A stretch of DNA of 64,000 bases from Sinohyriopsis cumingii (lineage: Eukaryota; Mollusca; Bivalvia; Unionida; Unionidae). The notes beneath the pieces were generated by a model. It worked only from the letters and a program-made list of their open reading frames with translations, made no database searches and was not told the origin of the DNA. Location of the stretch: the NCBI GenBank assembly GCA_028554795.2, contig CM068842.1, positions 49,249,574-49,313,573 of the forward strand, read 5' to 3'. Shown here one piece after another: positions 36,494 to 46,403 of this stretch; position 1 is the first letter of the stretch; each line of letters starts with the position of its first letter. Position numbers and translations under genes: made by a program.

Positions 36494-37171
36494 TCAGTGC
36501 TGGCCAGTTTCACTGGTGGTTGTGGTTCTTTGAAATAATCGAGATAGTCTATCCTTGACTGCAGAGAACCCTTTACCGGCAAGATTACCAATAGCATTAA
36601 TACCTTTATTACGAATAACATCAATAGCTGTCATCCCTAATTGTTTTGCAATCGGTATTGCTTTTGGAGCCATCCTTTTGAATAACCCCATAACAGTATC
36701 ACCTATTCCATCCCCGTAAATCGCTTTGTAAGTTGGTAATCGTGAGTTTATTATCCGGACCATTACAGGTCTGCGTTCAGCAGAGTGTATAATCATTTTT
36801 TTAATTACATACTGATTAATTAGTTGTTTAGTCGTTGTGATAGTCATCAGCAATTTCATTGATGAGAGAACGATAAATGTTTCAATCCATGATACCGCCA
36901 GTAAATAATCTTCGACAAATATATCAGATATTTCATTAGTTATTTCCGGCGAATTATTTCCAGCACATTTTCCTCCAATCAGAACTTGCAATGCATCTAT
37001 GTTGGTAAGAACGCTGTCAGGACAAGCAATAAGACCGCTTCCTTGAGTATAAAAAATACTTCCTGTAGCACCGGGGTGCGTGTCATCGCCAAAATCTTTT
37101 GGAGGTCCAAGCAAACTTAATTGTCTTGATAGTTTTCGGATTTTTCTCTCCTTCTCTCCTCTCTTCTCCAC
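36494..37171 (-). CDS. Viral minor-capsid-like protein (relic, frame still open)
   Basis: This is the longest intact frame of the viral cluster (225 codons as drawn). The frame stays open further upstream to about 37,260 without an obvious ATG, so the true start is unknown. The C-terminal third (GDGIGDTVMGLFKRMAPKAI and onward) is a basic amphipathic region alternating glycine, lysine and hydrophobic residues, like pVI-type minor capsid proteins that line capsids of adenoviruses and Polintons. The central part is unrecognised. The stop at 36,496-36,494 is followed after 4 nt by the capsid gene start, a compact virus-like spacing. Given the decay of its neighbours it is probably not expressed. 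Function is inferred from position and composition. Confidence 0.45.
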   Translation of the reverse strand: MEKRGEKERKIRKLSRQLSLLGPPKDFGDDTHPGATGSIFYTQGSGLIACPDSVLTNIDALQVLIGGKCAGNNSPEITNEISDIFVEDYLLAVSWIETFIVLSSMKLLMTITTTKQLINQYVIKKMIIHSAERRPVMVRIINSRLPTYKAIYGDGIGDTVMGLFKRMAPKAIPIAKQLGMTAIDVIRNKGINAIGNLAGKGFSAVKDRLSRLFQRTTTTSETGQH

Positions 37172-37790
37172 AATTTTCTCATATTCTACGTCACGCTTAA
37201 AATCAACAAAAATCGAGTTATGAGTACTTGGAACGTAGTCATGAACACAGAAAATAAATCTCTAACCCAATCTCTTCTTCATTCAATATACTCTTTATAA
37301 GAATCAATGTTGTGTACAAGTTTTGCGAATTCCGAGGGATCAGATGCCATGTCTAATAATCGTGGCTCGCTTAATTTCAGGATTCTTCTAATACCTGCAT
37401 CAGTAAATCTGTTTCTAATAATAGTAAGTTCCAATTCTTCTTCTCGTGGAGACAACCCTTGCTGAGATCGAGGAGGTGTAAATAATGATCTTCTCCCTTT
37501 TTGTGGAGCAACTGAAGGAGTTTCTGGAAGTTGTCGACAAGGAGACCGTAGTTCTGATTGTTCTCGTTCTATCTGTTGCTGCGGTGGAGGAAGTTGATAG
37601 GAAGGTTGCTGCTGCGAAAGTTGTGGCTGACCCTACAATTTCTTGCTGTTTTAATTGTTTCAATTCTCTTTTAAATACTCGAAAATCATTAGCATCAGTA
37701 TATTTTGCTCTCACATAATTACCCCTACTTTCATATGTTTTAGCAATATCATAAACTTCTTCCGGTTCTTGATTTTTTTAAGGCCCTTTT

Positions 37791-37801
37791 TCGTAAATTT
37801 A
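37791..37801. repeat. LINE target-site duplication, left copy
   Basis: TCGTAAATTTA, identical to the copy at 41,199-41,209. The first two bases could also belong to the tail repeat on the right side, so the duplication is 9-11 bp. Confidence 0.9.
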
Positions 37802-38324
37802 CTCCCCTGCGGGTCCGGGGTTGTAGAATTGGCCCGACGTGCCTCACTACGTGTCGTAAGAGGCGACTAAGTAGAGGCAACCTGTTTGCCGTGGGTTGCG
37901 ACCCGTGTCGGGGGAGGAAATGATCCTGGTAGTTGAGCAGAGGCTTTCCGATGCAATACACTACTTCGGCCTCTACATCTTCTAGACGGGTGGTCGGGAT
38001 GGGCCCGATCTCAACAAATCGGCTGGTCACGCCAAGCTCTAGGCGGTCTTATGTTACTTGCCCACTTTTTCACTTTCTCTATTTTTCTTCATGTATCTCT
38101 TGATATCACCGTTGCCCCTGTTTTTTACCCCTTATTTTTACCTTTCTCCTACTCTCAGAAGACTTCCTAGAAGGCGGTGGCTTAACGGGTCAATCGGAAG
38201 GTAATCTTACCTACTGAGTATACCGCCTGTGTATCCCTGGCACTTGAAAAGTGTCCCCTTGTTGGACTCAGCGGCGGGTGGGTGAGCAGGGGTGATGAAA
38301 TGAGTAAAAAACAAAAACAAAAAA

Positions 38325-39120
38325 ATGAGTCAAAACAAAACAAAAAAGCTACTTAAAAGAACTAAAACTATCTCCAATTCCAATGATGAGCCATGTGGCG
38401 AGGAATCCTTTCCTAGCTTCATGGTCATCCAATCAAAAGACGAATCTAAAACACTTGCTGCACTATCGCCATTTATAGTCGAAAAGACTATACTTGGAAT
38501 AGTCGACAAGCCAAAAAGTGCCGAAAAACTAAAATCAGGTGGCCTACTTGTAGAGTGCGACCGCAAAGCACATACTGAAAATATCCACAAAAGTAAAACC
38601 TTTCGCGATATTCCAGTAACCTGTTTCGCCCACTCTTCACTTAATACATCAAAAGGCGTCATTCGTTGCTGTGACTTAGCTGGAGTCAGCGACACTGAAA
38701 TCGTCGAGGGGATGAAAAATGAAGGTGTCACTGCAGTCCGTAGAATTCGTATCAAACGAAACAACAATCTGCAGGACACCAAACCCATTATGCTCACCTT
38801 CAACAAACTAACAATAACTAAAGTGGTCAAAGTTGGATTCCTACAAGTTAATGTTGAGGTGTACATACCAAATCCCCTCCGATACTATAAATGTCAAAAA
38901 TACGGCCATCATGAAGACCGATGCTCCAGAAGCCAAATATGTGGTCGATACGGAGACCCTTCTCATTGGGAATCTGAGTGCAAAGTCATTCTGCATTGAG
39001 TCAGCTGCGGAAAGGAACACCATGCTAATTCAAAGGAATGTGACACCTGGAAACAGGAGAAGGAAATACAGAGGGTTAAATATCTATCCAACATCCCTAT
39101 CCAGACGCCAGGAAGCTTGA
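38325..39120 (+). pseudogene. LINE ORF1, gag-like with degraded zinc knuckles
   Basis: The frame from ATG 38,325 is open for 224 codons to 38,999 and continues in homology past the stop to about 39,120. The N-terminal part is lysine-rich. The middle has the ORF1 pattern of I-like LINEs (an RNA-binding-type fold, then VEVYIPNPLRYYKCQKYGHH). Three CCHC-type knuckles can be traced, but in the first two the second Cys reads Tyr (CQKY, CGRY). The third (SCGKEHHANSKEC) lies beyond the stop. The protein would bind element RNA in an active copy. This one is inactive. Confidence 0.8.
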
Positions 39121-39562
39121 ACAAGCTGGAACATCCCTCCCCGGCCCGTCCTTCTCAACTGTAGTGAATATCAACCAAAAAGCAACGAAAGACGCCTAAA
39201 CCCAAACAAACACACCTGAATCCCCTTCCAGCTCGAACATTCCGCATTACAAACCCCCCAAAAACTCAATATCGACTCAAACAACATTCAACAACACTCC
39301 ACCGCCAAGATCACCAAACAGTAAAAAAAGTCGCAAACAAATAGGCAGCAAAAGGGGTCTGATGACCTCATAAAGCTGCACAATAGGTTTGGAGACTTTG
39401 AGAATATGGATGCAGAAGAAAGTGCTCCATGTCCTCAAGGTGGCTCCAGACCTGACAACAAAAAATCCACCCACCCCCCGTACTTCCTCCAGAGAAATAA
39501 CCAAACAGATTACCTCCGCGAAAGGTCTAACCTAGCTCCAGAATCTTCAAGATAAACTTGTA

Positions 39563-40018
39563 ATGAAGAACACCATCATACAATGGAACTATAGAGGACT
39601 TTAAGCCTACTACCATTTTATTCTTCTGCTTTTAAACGAACATGATCCTGCAGTTCTATGCCTTCAGGAAACGTTTTTGAAAGATACGGATAACATCATA
39701 CTTAAAAACTACTCCCTGTTTAACACCTACTCTCAAAATGTTGAGAGGGTCTCAGGAGGATTCTCTGTTATTGTGAACAACAGAGCCCCTCATAGCGTCA
39801 TCCCTTTAAACACAAATTTACAAGCCATTGCTGTAAGCGTCACTCCACATCGAGTGATTACCTTTTGTTCTATTTACATACCACCAAACACCAACATAGT
39901 ACCAAACCAATTAGACAATCTTGTTAAACAACTTCCCGCACCCTTTGTTTTACTCGGGGATTTTCATGCCCATCACATCGTAGAGAAATGCTTTTCGCAC
40001 AGTATGATCTCAAATTAA
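39563..40018 (+). pseudogene. LINE ORF2, endonuclease part
   Basis: ATG at 39,563 starts IIQWNYRGL, the usual beginning of APE-type endonucleases, and meets a stop at once (39,602). The remaining endonuclease is readable in the 39,677-40,018 frame: CLQETFLKDT just upstream, YIPPNTNI, then LLGDFHAHH, where many copies have GDFNAHH. It would nick target DNA in an active element. The frame ends where the RT domain should begin. Confidence 0.8.
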
Positions 40019-40960
40019 AATTAAACCCTCTGAACCCTGCTTTTTCGGCTGTTTTTCAACCCAAATACAAAACCTTATACGAAAATAAACCAAACGCCAT
40101 ACCTTCCTTTGGCATTAGAATATCATCCAGCCTTGACAGTACAAATATTGATCTTACTAAAATTCAGAAAACGTCCATCTCCAAAACACCTTCCTGGCTA
40201 CTTAAACAACCACGATGGAAACAAATCTGAGACAAACCCTTCCGTCTCCCACAACTCTTATCATGAACTCCTCACCGAATTTAAAAACTACACAAGAAAT
40301 TATACCGACGGATCAAAGGATGAGGAAAAGGCTGCTGCAGCCTTCGTTTGTGGAAATCACACAACGGAAGTTCGCTTACCAAACAGCACATCTATTTTTT
40401 CAGCCGAAATCGGAGCAATAGACCTTGCACTGCAATATATCGAAAACAAAAGTATTTTAAACAGCTTCATCTTCTCCGACTCCATATCGGTACTTCAATC
40501 ACTACTCAATAAAAACTGGAGAGCCTATTGTTGACTAATGTTCTCGTAAAAATACAAAGCTGAGTACCTCCTACAATATAGTATACTGCTGGCTACCTAG
40601 CCATATTAGTATTAAAGGTAATGAAAAAGCAGATCGCGCTGCTAAAATGGCCCTATCTCAAGACCTATCTGATTGTAAAATACCGTATACTGATTTTAAA
40701 CCTAGTATCAAAGAGACTTTACGTCAGAAGTGGCATGTATCATGGAATGATGCAGTCAATAATAAACTTCACGCCATCAAACCAACCCTAGGAGATTGGA
40801 CTACTTCCTACAGAACCATGCGTAGGGAGGAGGTAGTTTTTGCAAGAATCCGAATTGGTCATACTTATATAACCCACTCGCACATACTAAAAGGGTGGAG
40901 ACCCACCAGAGTGCGTTTCTTGCAATTAACCATTCACTGTTAAGCAGTTTATGATAGAGT
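40019..40960 (+). pseudogene. LINE ORF2, post-RT and RNase H part
   Basis: The piece starts with NPAFSAVFQPKY and ends its first section with a PSWLL motif, the segment that normally lies between RT and RNase H. RNase H follows with YTDGSK (first Asp), SAEIGAI (Glu), FIFSDSISVLQ (Asp) and, after a frame change near 40,530, GNEKADRAAK (last Asp). All four catalytic acidic residues are therefore present but spread over two frames. A C-terminal region (EEVVFARIRIGHTYITH) continues to about 40,900. Confidence 0.85.
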
Positions 40961-41198
40961 GTTTCGACCTGCAACATACGCGCGATCAGTGTTACAATGT
41001 GCATGACATGAAGGAACTTTATGATACAATAAACATCACTTGTATTATAGAGTTCCTGAAAGCAGTGAATACTTACTCTAAACTCTAACTTTTATGCTAT
41101 CACCTAGTGCAGTTTTATGCAATATATATATACCGTCCGTTTTTTAATACATAAATAGCCTAACAGTGCTGATGCGCCGTTAAAATACAATCAATCAA

Positions 41199-41209
41199 TC
41201 GTAAATTTA
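41199..41209. repeat. LINE target-site duplication, right copy
   Basis: TCGTAAATTTA, immediately after the (CAAT)n-like tail, matching 37,791-37,801. Confidence 0.9.
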
Positions 41210-41984
41210 TCTTGAAGACTAATACAAGGTATAGCTGATTGTTCTCTTAATTGTTGTTTAAGTAACGATATTTTTCTTATTTCATCTTTACATGCAATAC
41301 AATAAATATCATCCTCTCCAGCTTGCTTACTTCCCTTGTATAATCGAAATATCCAATTTACACAAGTGTCTCTTGAAACCGGTTTATCATCATGTTCAGG
41401 TTTTAAAAATTTATTTATATTATCAAAACCCGCAATAGCAAATTCAGCTAAGTCTCTTGGAGTTTTCAATTTTCTTACCATATCAGCAATTTCTTCATGA
41501 AATTTATCAAATAATTCAATCTTTCCTTTTTGTTCTCTGCCTTTAACACCACTCACGCTAGCAAGAGTAGGAGAAAGAGTCCTAGTAGCAAGTATATAAC
41601 CTGGAATAGTTTCCAAAATATCTCTTACTTTTTCAGCTGCTCCTGCAACTCTTTCAGTAACTTTCGTAATGGGTTTAAATAATTATTATGTAACTTCTGC
41701 ATATTCAACTTGAGATTCTTGACGTTCTTGAAGTTTTTGTCTGAGAGAATCAGGAACAGGAAACAACTTTTTGATGGCTTTTAATCTTTCTCTAGCTAAT
41801 CTAGCCGTGTGAGATTCAGCACCAGGTGCCATTTATTGATATAAATAATGATTTAATTATAGCAGCAGAGGAGGCGCAACCTCACGTAAGTGGTCCACAA
41901 GAAAACGACACTTTTGACGTCATTGATTGTAGGAAGCATTAGTTTTCAAAAATAAACCTTCCAGCAGTAAAATCTTCACCCTTT

Positions 41985-41988
<4 letters not shown>

Positions 41989-42069
<81 letters not shown>
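41989..42069. repeat. (AT)n microsatellite
   Basis: About 40 uninterrupted AT repeats. It lies roughly 160 bp outside the start of the viral cluster and just past the 3' end of the C-type lectin gene. Confidence 0.99.
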
Positions 42070-42073
<4 letters not shown>

Positions 42074-42158
42074 TTTATAAGCGCATACGATTCACACACA
42101 AACATATAAAAACTCATCATTCCATTTACAACGATAGTCATCAGAGTTAAAGTATGTT

Positions 42159-42164
42159 TTTATT
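42159..42164 (-). terminator. Poly-A signal of the C-type lectin gene
   Basis: AATAAA on the minus strand, 51 bp past the lectin stop codon. This is the right distance for its 3' end. Confidence 0.6.
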
Positions 42165-42215
42165 CTCCATATTTCTCTCAAACTTGTACCGATATGTTTC
42201 CCACAATTCCTGCAG

Positions 42216-42448
42216 TTATATCGGTATTTGACAAATAAAACCTTGTGTCCTGCTACAGACGAAGTCGTTCATCAGATAGTTATGCGATTTCTTCATTTCT
42301 AAACAGCTCTCTGTTCCGCCATTACTTTCAGGTTGACCAGGCCTCCAAAAGGAGAACATGTCTGAAATTGGAGCTCCTCTCACTGTTACGTAGTTGGTCC
42401 CAGGAGTTGTTGAACTACCCCCTAACCAGAAAGATGTAGTGCAACTTC
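42216..42448 (-). CDS. C-type lectin domain protein, terminal exon
   Basis: This exon follows acceptor ATTACTCTTTTTCAG and encodes the second half of a C-type lectin-like domain. Landmarks are FWLGG (WxG core), SFWRPGQPESNGG (long loop with Pro and a QPE triplet), ESCLEM, YLMNDFVC and GFICQ before the stop TAA (42,218-42,216). The QPE at the sugar-binding position resembles the galactose-type QPD motif. The downstream WND motif reads MND. The exon starts in phase 1, matching the end of the exon at 43,722. Secreted C-type lectins bind glycans, often in immune recognition. Sugar specificity here is inference. The gene runs into the viral cluster side of the locus with a poly-A signal after it. 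Confidence 0.88.
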
Positions 42449-43721
42449 CTGAAAAAGAGTAATATTGATTTTACGTTCTGTCTTTTCATTATATTTATAT
42501 TTATATGTTATACCTAATTATTCAACTTGTTTTAAGTTAAATTACGAAAATGAAACGTTTTAATAATATAGACATTGTGTCCAAAATTATATTTTGTTTT
42601 TACGGAATTCGTTTTGGCATCACTTTGCGAAGTCATTGACAGGATAAAAATGTAAGAGCCAACACAACATATAGATCGTCAAAATATTGTTTAAATATCT
42701 AGCTGCATGAGGTTACTCATAAACAACGTTTTTCCTTAAAAGTATTCACTTTACCAGAATTGAGATCTACCTATACTCAATCTAATTTTGAATACGTTAT
42801 AAGTACACAAAAATACCATATGGTCAAGGTAAACGGATTAACCAAAGCGTACAAGAAAACGTTTTGTACGACTAGAATTACTGTACACATGAAGTAGATG
42901 AGATTTACTCCCAAGATATTAGAGGTAAGCATTTTCTATCATTTTAGTTGGTTAATCTTAACAATGGCTGACCAGCCGTACGTTCTTTTGCTCTCATTTT
43001 TGTATAATCTGCTAATTCTAGCTGGTTTGCATGTAATTTGGCCTTCGTTACCTTGGTTTGTTATTTTATTTAAGTCTTAGAAGTATTCGATACATGTTCC
43101 TTACTTTATTGAGGTTTAGTAGTCGCGAACCTGTTGATTCTGTTACTAATAAATGAAACAACCTCAATAGGTAACAATGCGGTGAAGAATAACGTACAGC
43201 CATTCGAACCACTATTACACGCATTTCACACTTACAAGTAGGTACCAATTGCAGGCTGTAATCATATACCACAATCATGATTTACTGATTTTCTATGAGG
43301 AGAAAACTCTATTGCCCTAGTGATTGTATGCTAGTCCTTGTCCGTCTCCTTTTGTGATTTGATTTCTTTATAACAACGCGAATAAAGCAAACGTTCGTCT
43401 CTTGACCCAATCTAATACAACTCGTAGTACCTTGTTAACAATGAAAATGCTATAACATACTCCAACAGTTACAAACGAGCAGCAAAATGTACTAATTCCT
43501 GCATTAAATGAATCTCGATAAACTTACCAGATTTGAACCACGTCCAATCAATTATTCGTTAGTTATTTGCTCATAATCATTCAGAGACACAATAGTGATT
43601 ACCGACAACTTCCCAATTTTCATACGAGTAGAGCATTAATAGCACTGAACTGTGGATCGCTTCTTATTATGATATTTCATTACGGCATTGCTTGTGATTA
43701 TACAAACAATGATCATTTTAC
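42449..43721 (-). other. Intron of the C-type lectin gene
   Basis: Bounded by GTAAAAT at the 5' side and TTTTTCAG at the 3' side, minus strand. No other gene is supported inside it. A plus-strand donor-like GAG|GTAAGC at 42,925 looks incidental. Confidence 0.8.
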
Positions 43722-43904
43722 CCTCATTTTGTTGCGCTTGTTCCTTGAAAAACTGATAGTAGCACTCGGAGGGCTCCAAAAGGTCACCTCCTTCCTCTCG
43801 GCAGACTGTGCGTGCAGCAGACCAGGATTTGCAGTCTGAGGACTCGTATCGATAACAGAATCGCCCACACGCGGTTGAATACATGTAATAAGTTGATGGA
43901 CATC
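43722..43904 (-). CDS. C-type lectin domain protein, internal exon (N-terminal half of domain)
   Basis: The 183-bp exon lies between acceptor TTTTTATCCAG and donor GAGG|GTAAAAT, phase 1 on both sides. It encodes the opening of a C-type lectin-like domain: GCPSTYYMYSTACGRFCYRY, then CKSWSAARTVCREEGGDLLEP and a helix ending QQNEG. The Cys-Pro start, CY, W..A...C...GG.L and the second helix are the standard first half of the fold. Extra cysteines suggest an additional disulphide. It joins the terminal exon at 42,448 across a 1,273-bp intron without a frame change. The signal-peptide exon was not found upstream within the window with confidence. Confidence 0.88.
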
Positions 43905-46241
43905 CTGGATAAAAATGTTACATAGGTAGATAATAACAATACAAACTTATCTCAACAAATCATGCTAAAATGGTTTACAAAACTTTTAAGTAAGAAACCA
44001 AGATCACCTATGCGGCCTTCCAACATTTTCAAACTTGTATCAACCACAATTAACCTTTCAAATTTTGTATAAAAATAGTTCACAAATACATCATGAACAA
44101 TATTTTTCTTCATGAAGAAAACTGAATTGCTTTTCTTAAACGTTGACCATCCACCACTTTCTAATTTAAAAAGGTGGCTAACCGCCATTTACAATAAAAG
44201 TTTATTTTTTTATAATTTTTAAATTTTATATCTGATTTATAGCAAATACTAAAATAAATTCCATGGTTACTACTTTCAAAACGTTTTAGACAAGCCTTTC
44301 TCACCCGCCATTTACAAACGACATGTTTTTATAATTTTAACTCAAGAAACAAAAGATGAACCACCTTGAACCAAATAGTCTTAGTTAAATAAAATAAACA
44401 CATGAAATAATTCATTATCATCGGTGACAAGGTTAACATTAATAGTCCAGAGTTTTAAACATCTTCAAGTACTTGCGCGCTCTAACCATTTCTTTTTTAA
44501 TTATATCAACTATAGAGCAATTAAAATATCTGCTTGTATTGATATAAAACTATCACCATTTTTATATTCTATAATTTTTTAAATTTTACATTATTTTTAC
44601 TTACTTACGCTATAAGTATCGAACATGTTATTTTTTATTTAACCGGAAATATTACTGTAATGAAGCCATGTTTCAAGTCTAGTTACGTTTCCACTTGCAT
44701 CAATGAATAACACGTTTCCACTTTGCTATCCAGTTGTAATAACTAATACACACCTATGATGTTACAATTGTAACTTATGAATCCACTTCAATTAAGCTCG
44801 ATGCGTATTTTATTGTAAATCTTTAATGTTCGTTGCGCTGTGTAGATTAGCTGTTTTCTCAGCATCTCTGGTCGTTGTATGTTAGGATCCAATTTTAAAA
44901 AAAGAATGAAGTATTTGTATCTTCTTGTAACCTCTGTAATGTAATCTTTATCAACGTATTTTTGTAATGATTTCATATTTTTTGGATTTTAAAAGTATTA
45001 CATTTATGTTATTATAAGTTGGTTTCTAGTTGTATCACTAGCTTCCCCCTCATACGTTTATGAACTAGACACTTTAGACAATCACGTGTTTATTTTTCTC
45101 ATGCGCCATTATTTTAAAATTAGTTTACAGAAAGTAATCAAGAATTGATAGATTCATTCATTCTGCGTTCTAACTGAAAATGATATCTCTTTTTTATTGG
45201 GTGATAACTATAGTCCGTTTTGATTTTGCTTTGAACGCACGAACGTGAGGTCAATAGGTCTCATTTATTTATTTGATCATTCTGTCTGTCAATGTTCCCT
45301 GTAAAATCAAACTATCAATATTAAACTTAAGACATTGGAATAATTTATTTCAAGCCTTCTTTCAAAAGTCATTTGCGATGGTGATCCTATTTTACATTTT
45401 AATGTAAAACATTGTGTTTCACAATGTAATACTTTGTTAAGGTTAATGTCTTGTTCGTCTCCTTGAACATTTATTAGCTGCAACGGTAACTCAATGAACG
45501 TAACTTTGTGGGCCCCATTTCTGAAAATGGTATTCCATTTTTTTCACAGATTTGGAACTTTTACGTGAGTTTGTTGTCTTCAATTTTCTCTGACATCCAA
45601 TCGTTTTGATTTTTGACCAATGTTGTGTTCTCTCTTTGAATAAATTAAACAGGTTATTAAACAACTACTACAGTTAATCAACCAAACATATATTACTTAC
45701 TCTATTGTTCTTTTCTGAACTTGTGAACTTGTTTGATTTGCTTCCTCGCACGCATAACAATCTTTGTCCTCTTGTCTAAAATGATTAAGCTATGGAGTCT
45801 TTATTCCAATCTATGTTTTCCATTTTATTTTAGATTTAATTATTAATAATTCTAATTCTAATGAATTGACGGCGTTTTCTTTGTTTTCTACGTTTTGATT
45901 GGATGTAAACGGTCACATGATACTGATCTAGAATATTTACATATCGATCAATTCTGCCGGCTACCTTTGGTTTCCTGATCTGTTTAAGGTGATCAATGAA
46001 TCATTGTTATCAAATGTTAAAATACATGGTCATTTATTCCGTAGAACATATTTGTCGTTCTGAATATATATGCCATTCAGTTATCAATTTGTGCATATAA
46101 CCGAGTTTCCAAGTAGAATAGGGTACATTGATTGCTAATTAATCTGAAGTCCATTTATGTTTACAAGATTTACATCAATTACATTACATCAATCTGTTAG
46201 ATAAATGGATTAACTTTACTTGAATAAACTCTCTATTACAG
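43905..46241. other. Probable upstream intron/flank of the lectin gene
   Basis: AT-rich sequence in which the first lectin exon(s) might lie. I scanned for an ATG-hydrophobic-donor arrangement on the minus strand and found none I would defend. Short open frames at 43,952-44,188 and 44,788-44,976 (minus) have no recognisable content. Confidence 0.4.
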
Positions 46242-46403
46242 ATATTGCAGATAAGGACGGACCGTCAAAATATTAGTTCCATACCAGAATTCAGTACTTG
46301 GTGTCTTTCTAGTAGAAGGTGTGCAAAACTGAACAATTATTCTGGAAGATACAACACCGTGTACAAAATCGAGAACGCTCTGGACCTTCTGTTACTAATC
46401 ATG
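46242..46403 (+). other. Candidate 162-bp internal exon, unknown protein
   Basis: An open phase-0 block of 54 codons sits between acceptor AACTCTCTATTACAG and donor ATCATG|GTAAAT on the plus strand. The peptide has CLSSRRCAKLNNYSG and ends in a hydrophobic helix-like stretch (ALDLLLLIM). Both splice signals and the symmetric phase are good, but no family is recognised and no partner exon was identified. Confidence 0.3.

Larger units (their letters stand above)
37802..41198 (+). mobile_element. I-like (RNase H-bearing) LINE nested in the viral gene, RT-deleted
   Basis: The element is 3,397 bp long. It has a GC-rich 5' UTR (CTCCCCTGCGGGTCCGGGG at the start, GTAAGAGGCGACTAAG near 37,856), ORF1 with CCHC-type knuckles, an APE-type endonuclease, an RNase H domain and a (CAAT)n-like tail (41,187-41,200). 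The 11-bp sequence TCGTAAATTTA flanks it perfectly at 37,791-37,801 and 41,199-41,209. The reverse transcriptase core is absent: endonuclease is followed directly near 40,000 by the region just upstream of RNase H. Several stops are present. Order and RNase H content fit the I superfamily (I/Nimb-like). The copy is non-autonomous and dead, and lies antisense to the viral genes. Confidence 0.9.
37279..41832 (-). pseudogene. First gene of the viral cluster, split by a nested LINE
   Basis: The frame opens with ATG at 41,832, meets a double stop TAATAA at 41,688-41,683 after 48 codons, then stays open to the LINE junction at 41,199. The same frame resumes at 37,801 on the other side of the insertion, breaks at a seven-A run near 37,773 and continues in a shifted frame to a stop at 37,281-37,279. 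Without the LINE the gene would be roughly 385 codons. It is rich in charged helices, with a CVNWIF...CIACKDE cysteine pair near the middle and a poly-Q/S/T-type region near 37,500-37,620. I do not recognise the family. Its role in the virus is unknown. Confidence 0.5.

Noticed and set aside
38330..38866. 178-codon minus-strand frame inside the LINE
   Set aside because: It is the antisense shadow of ORF1.
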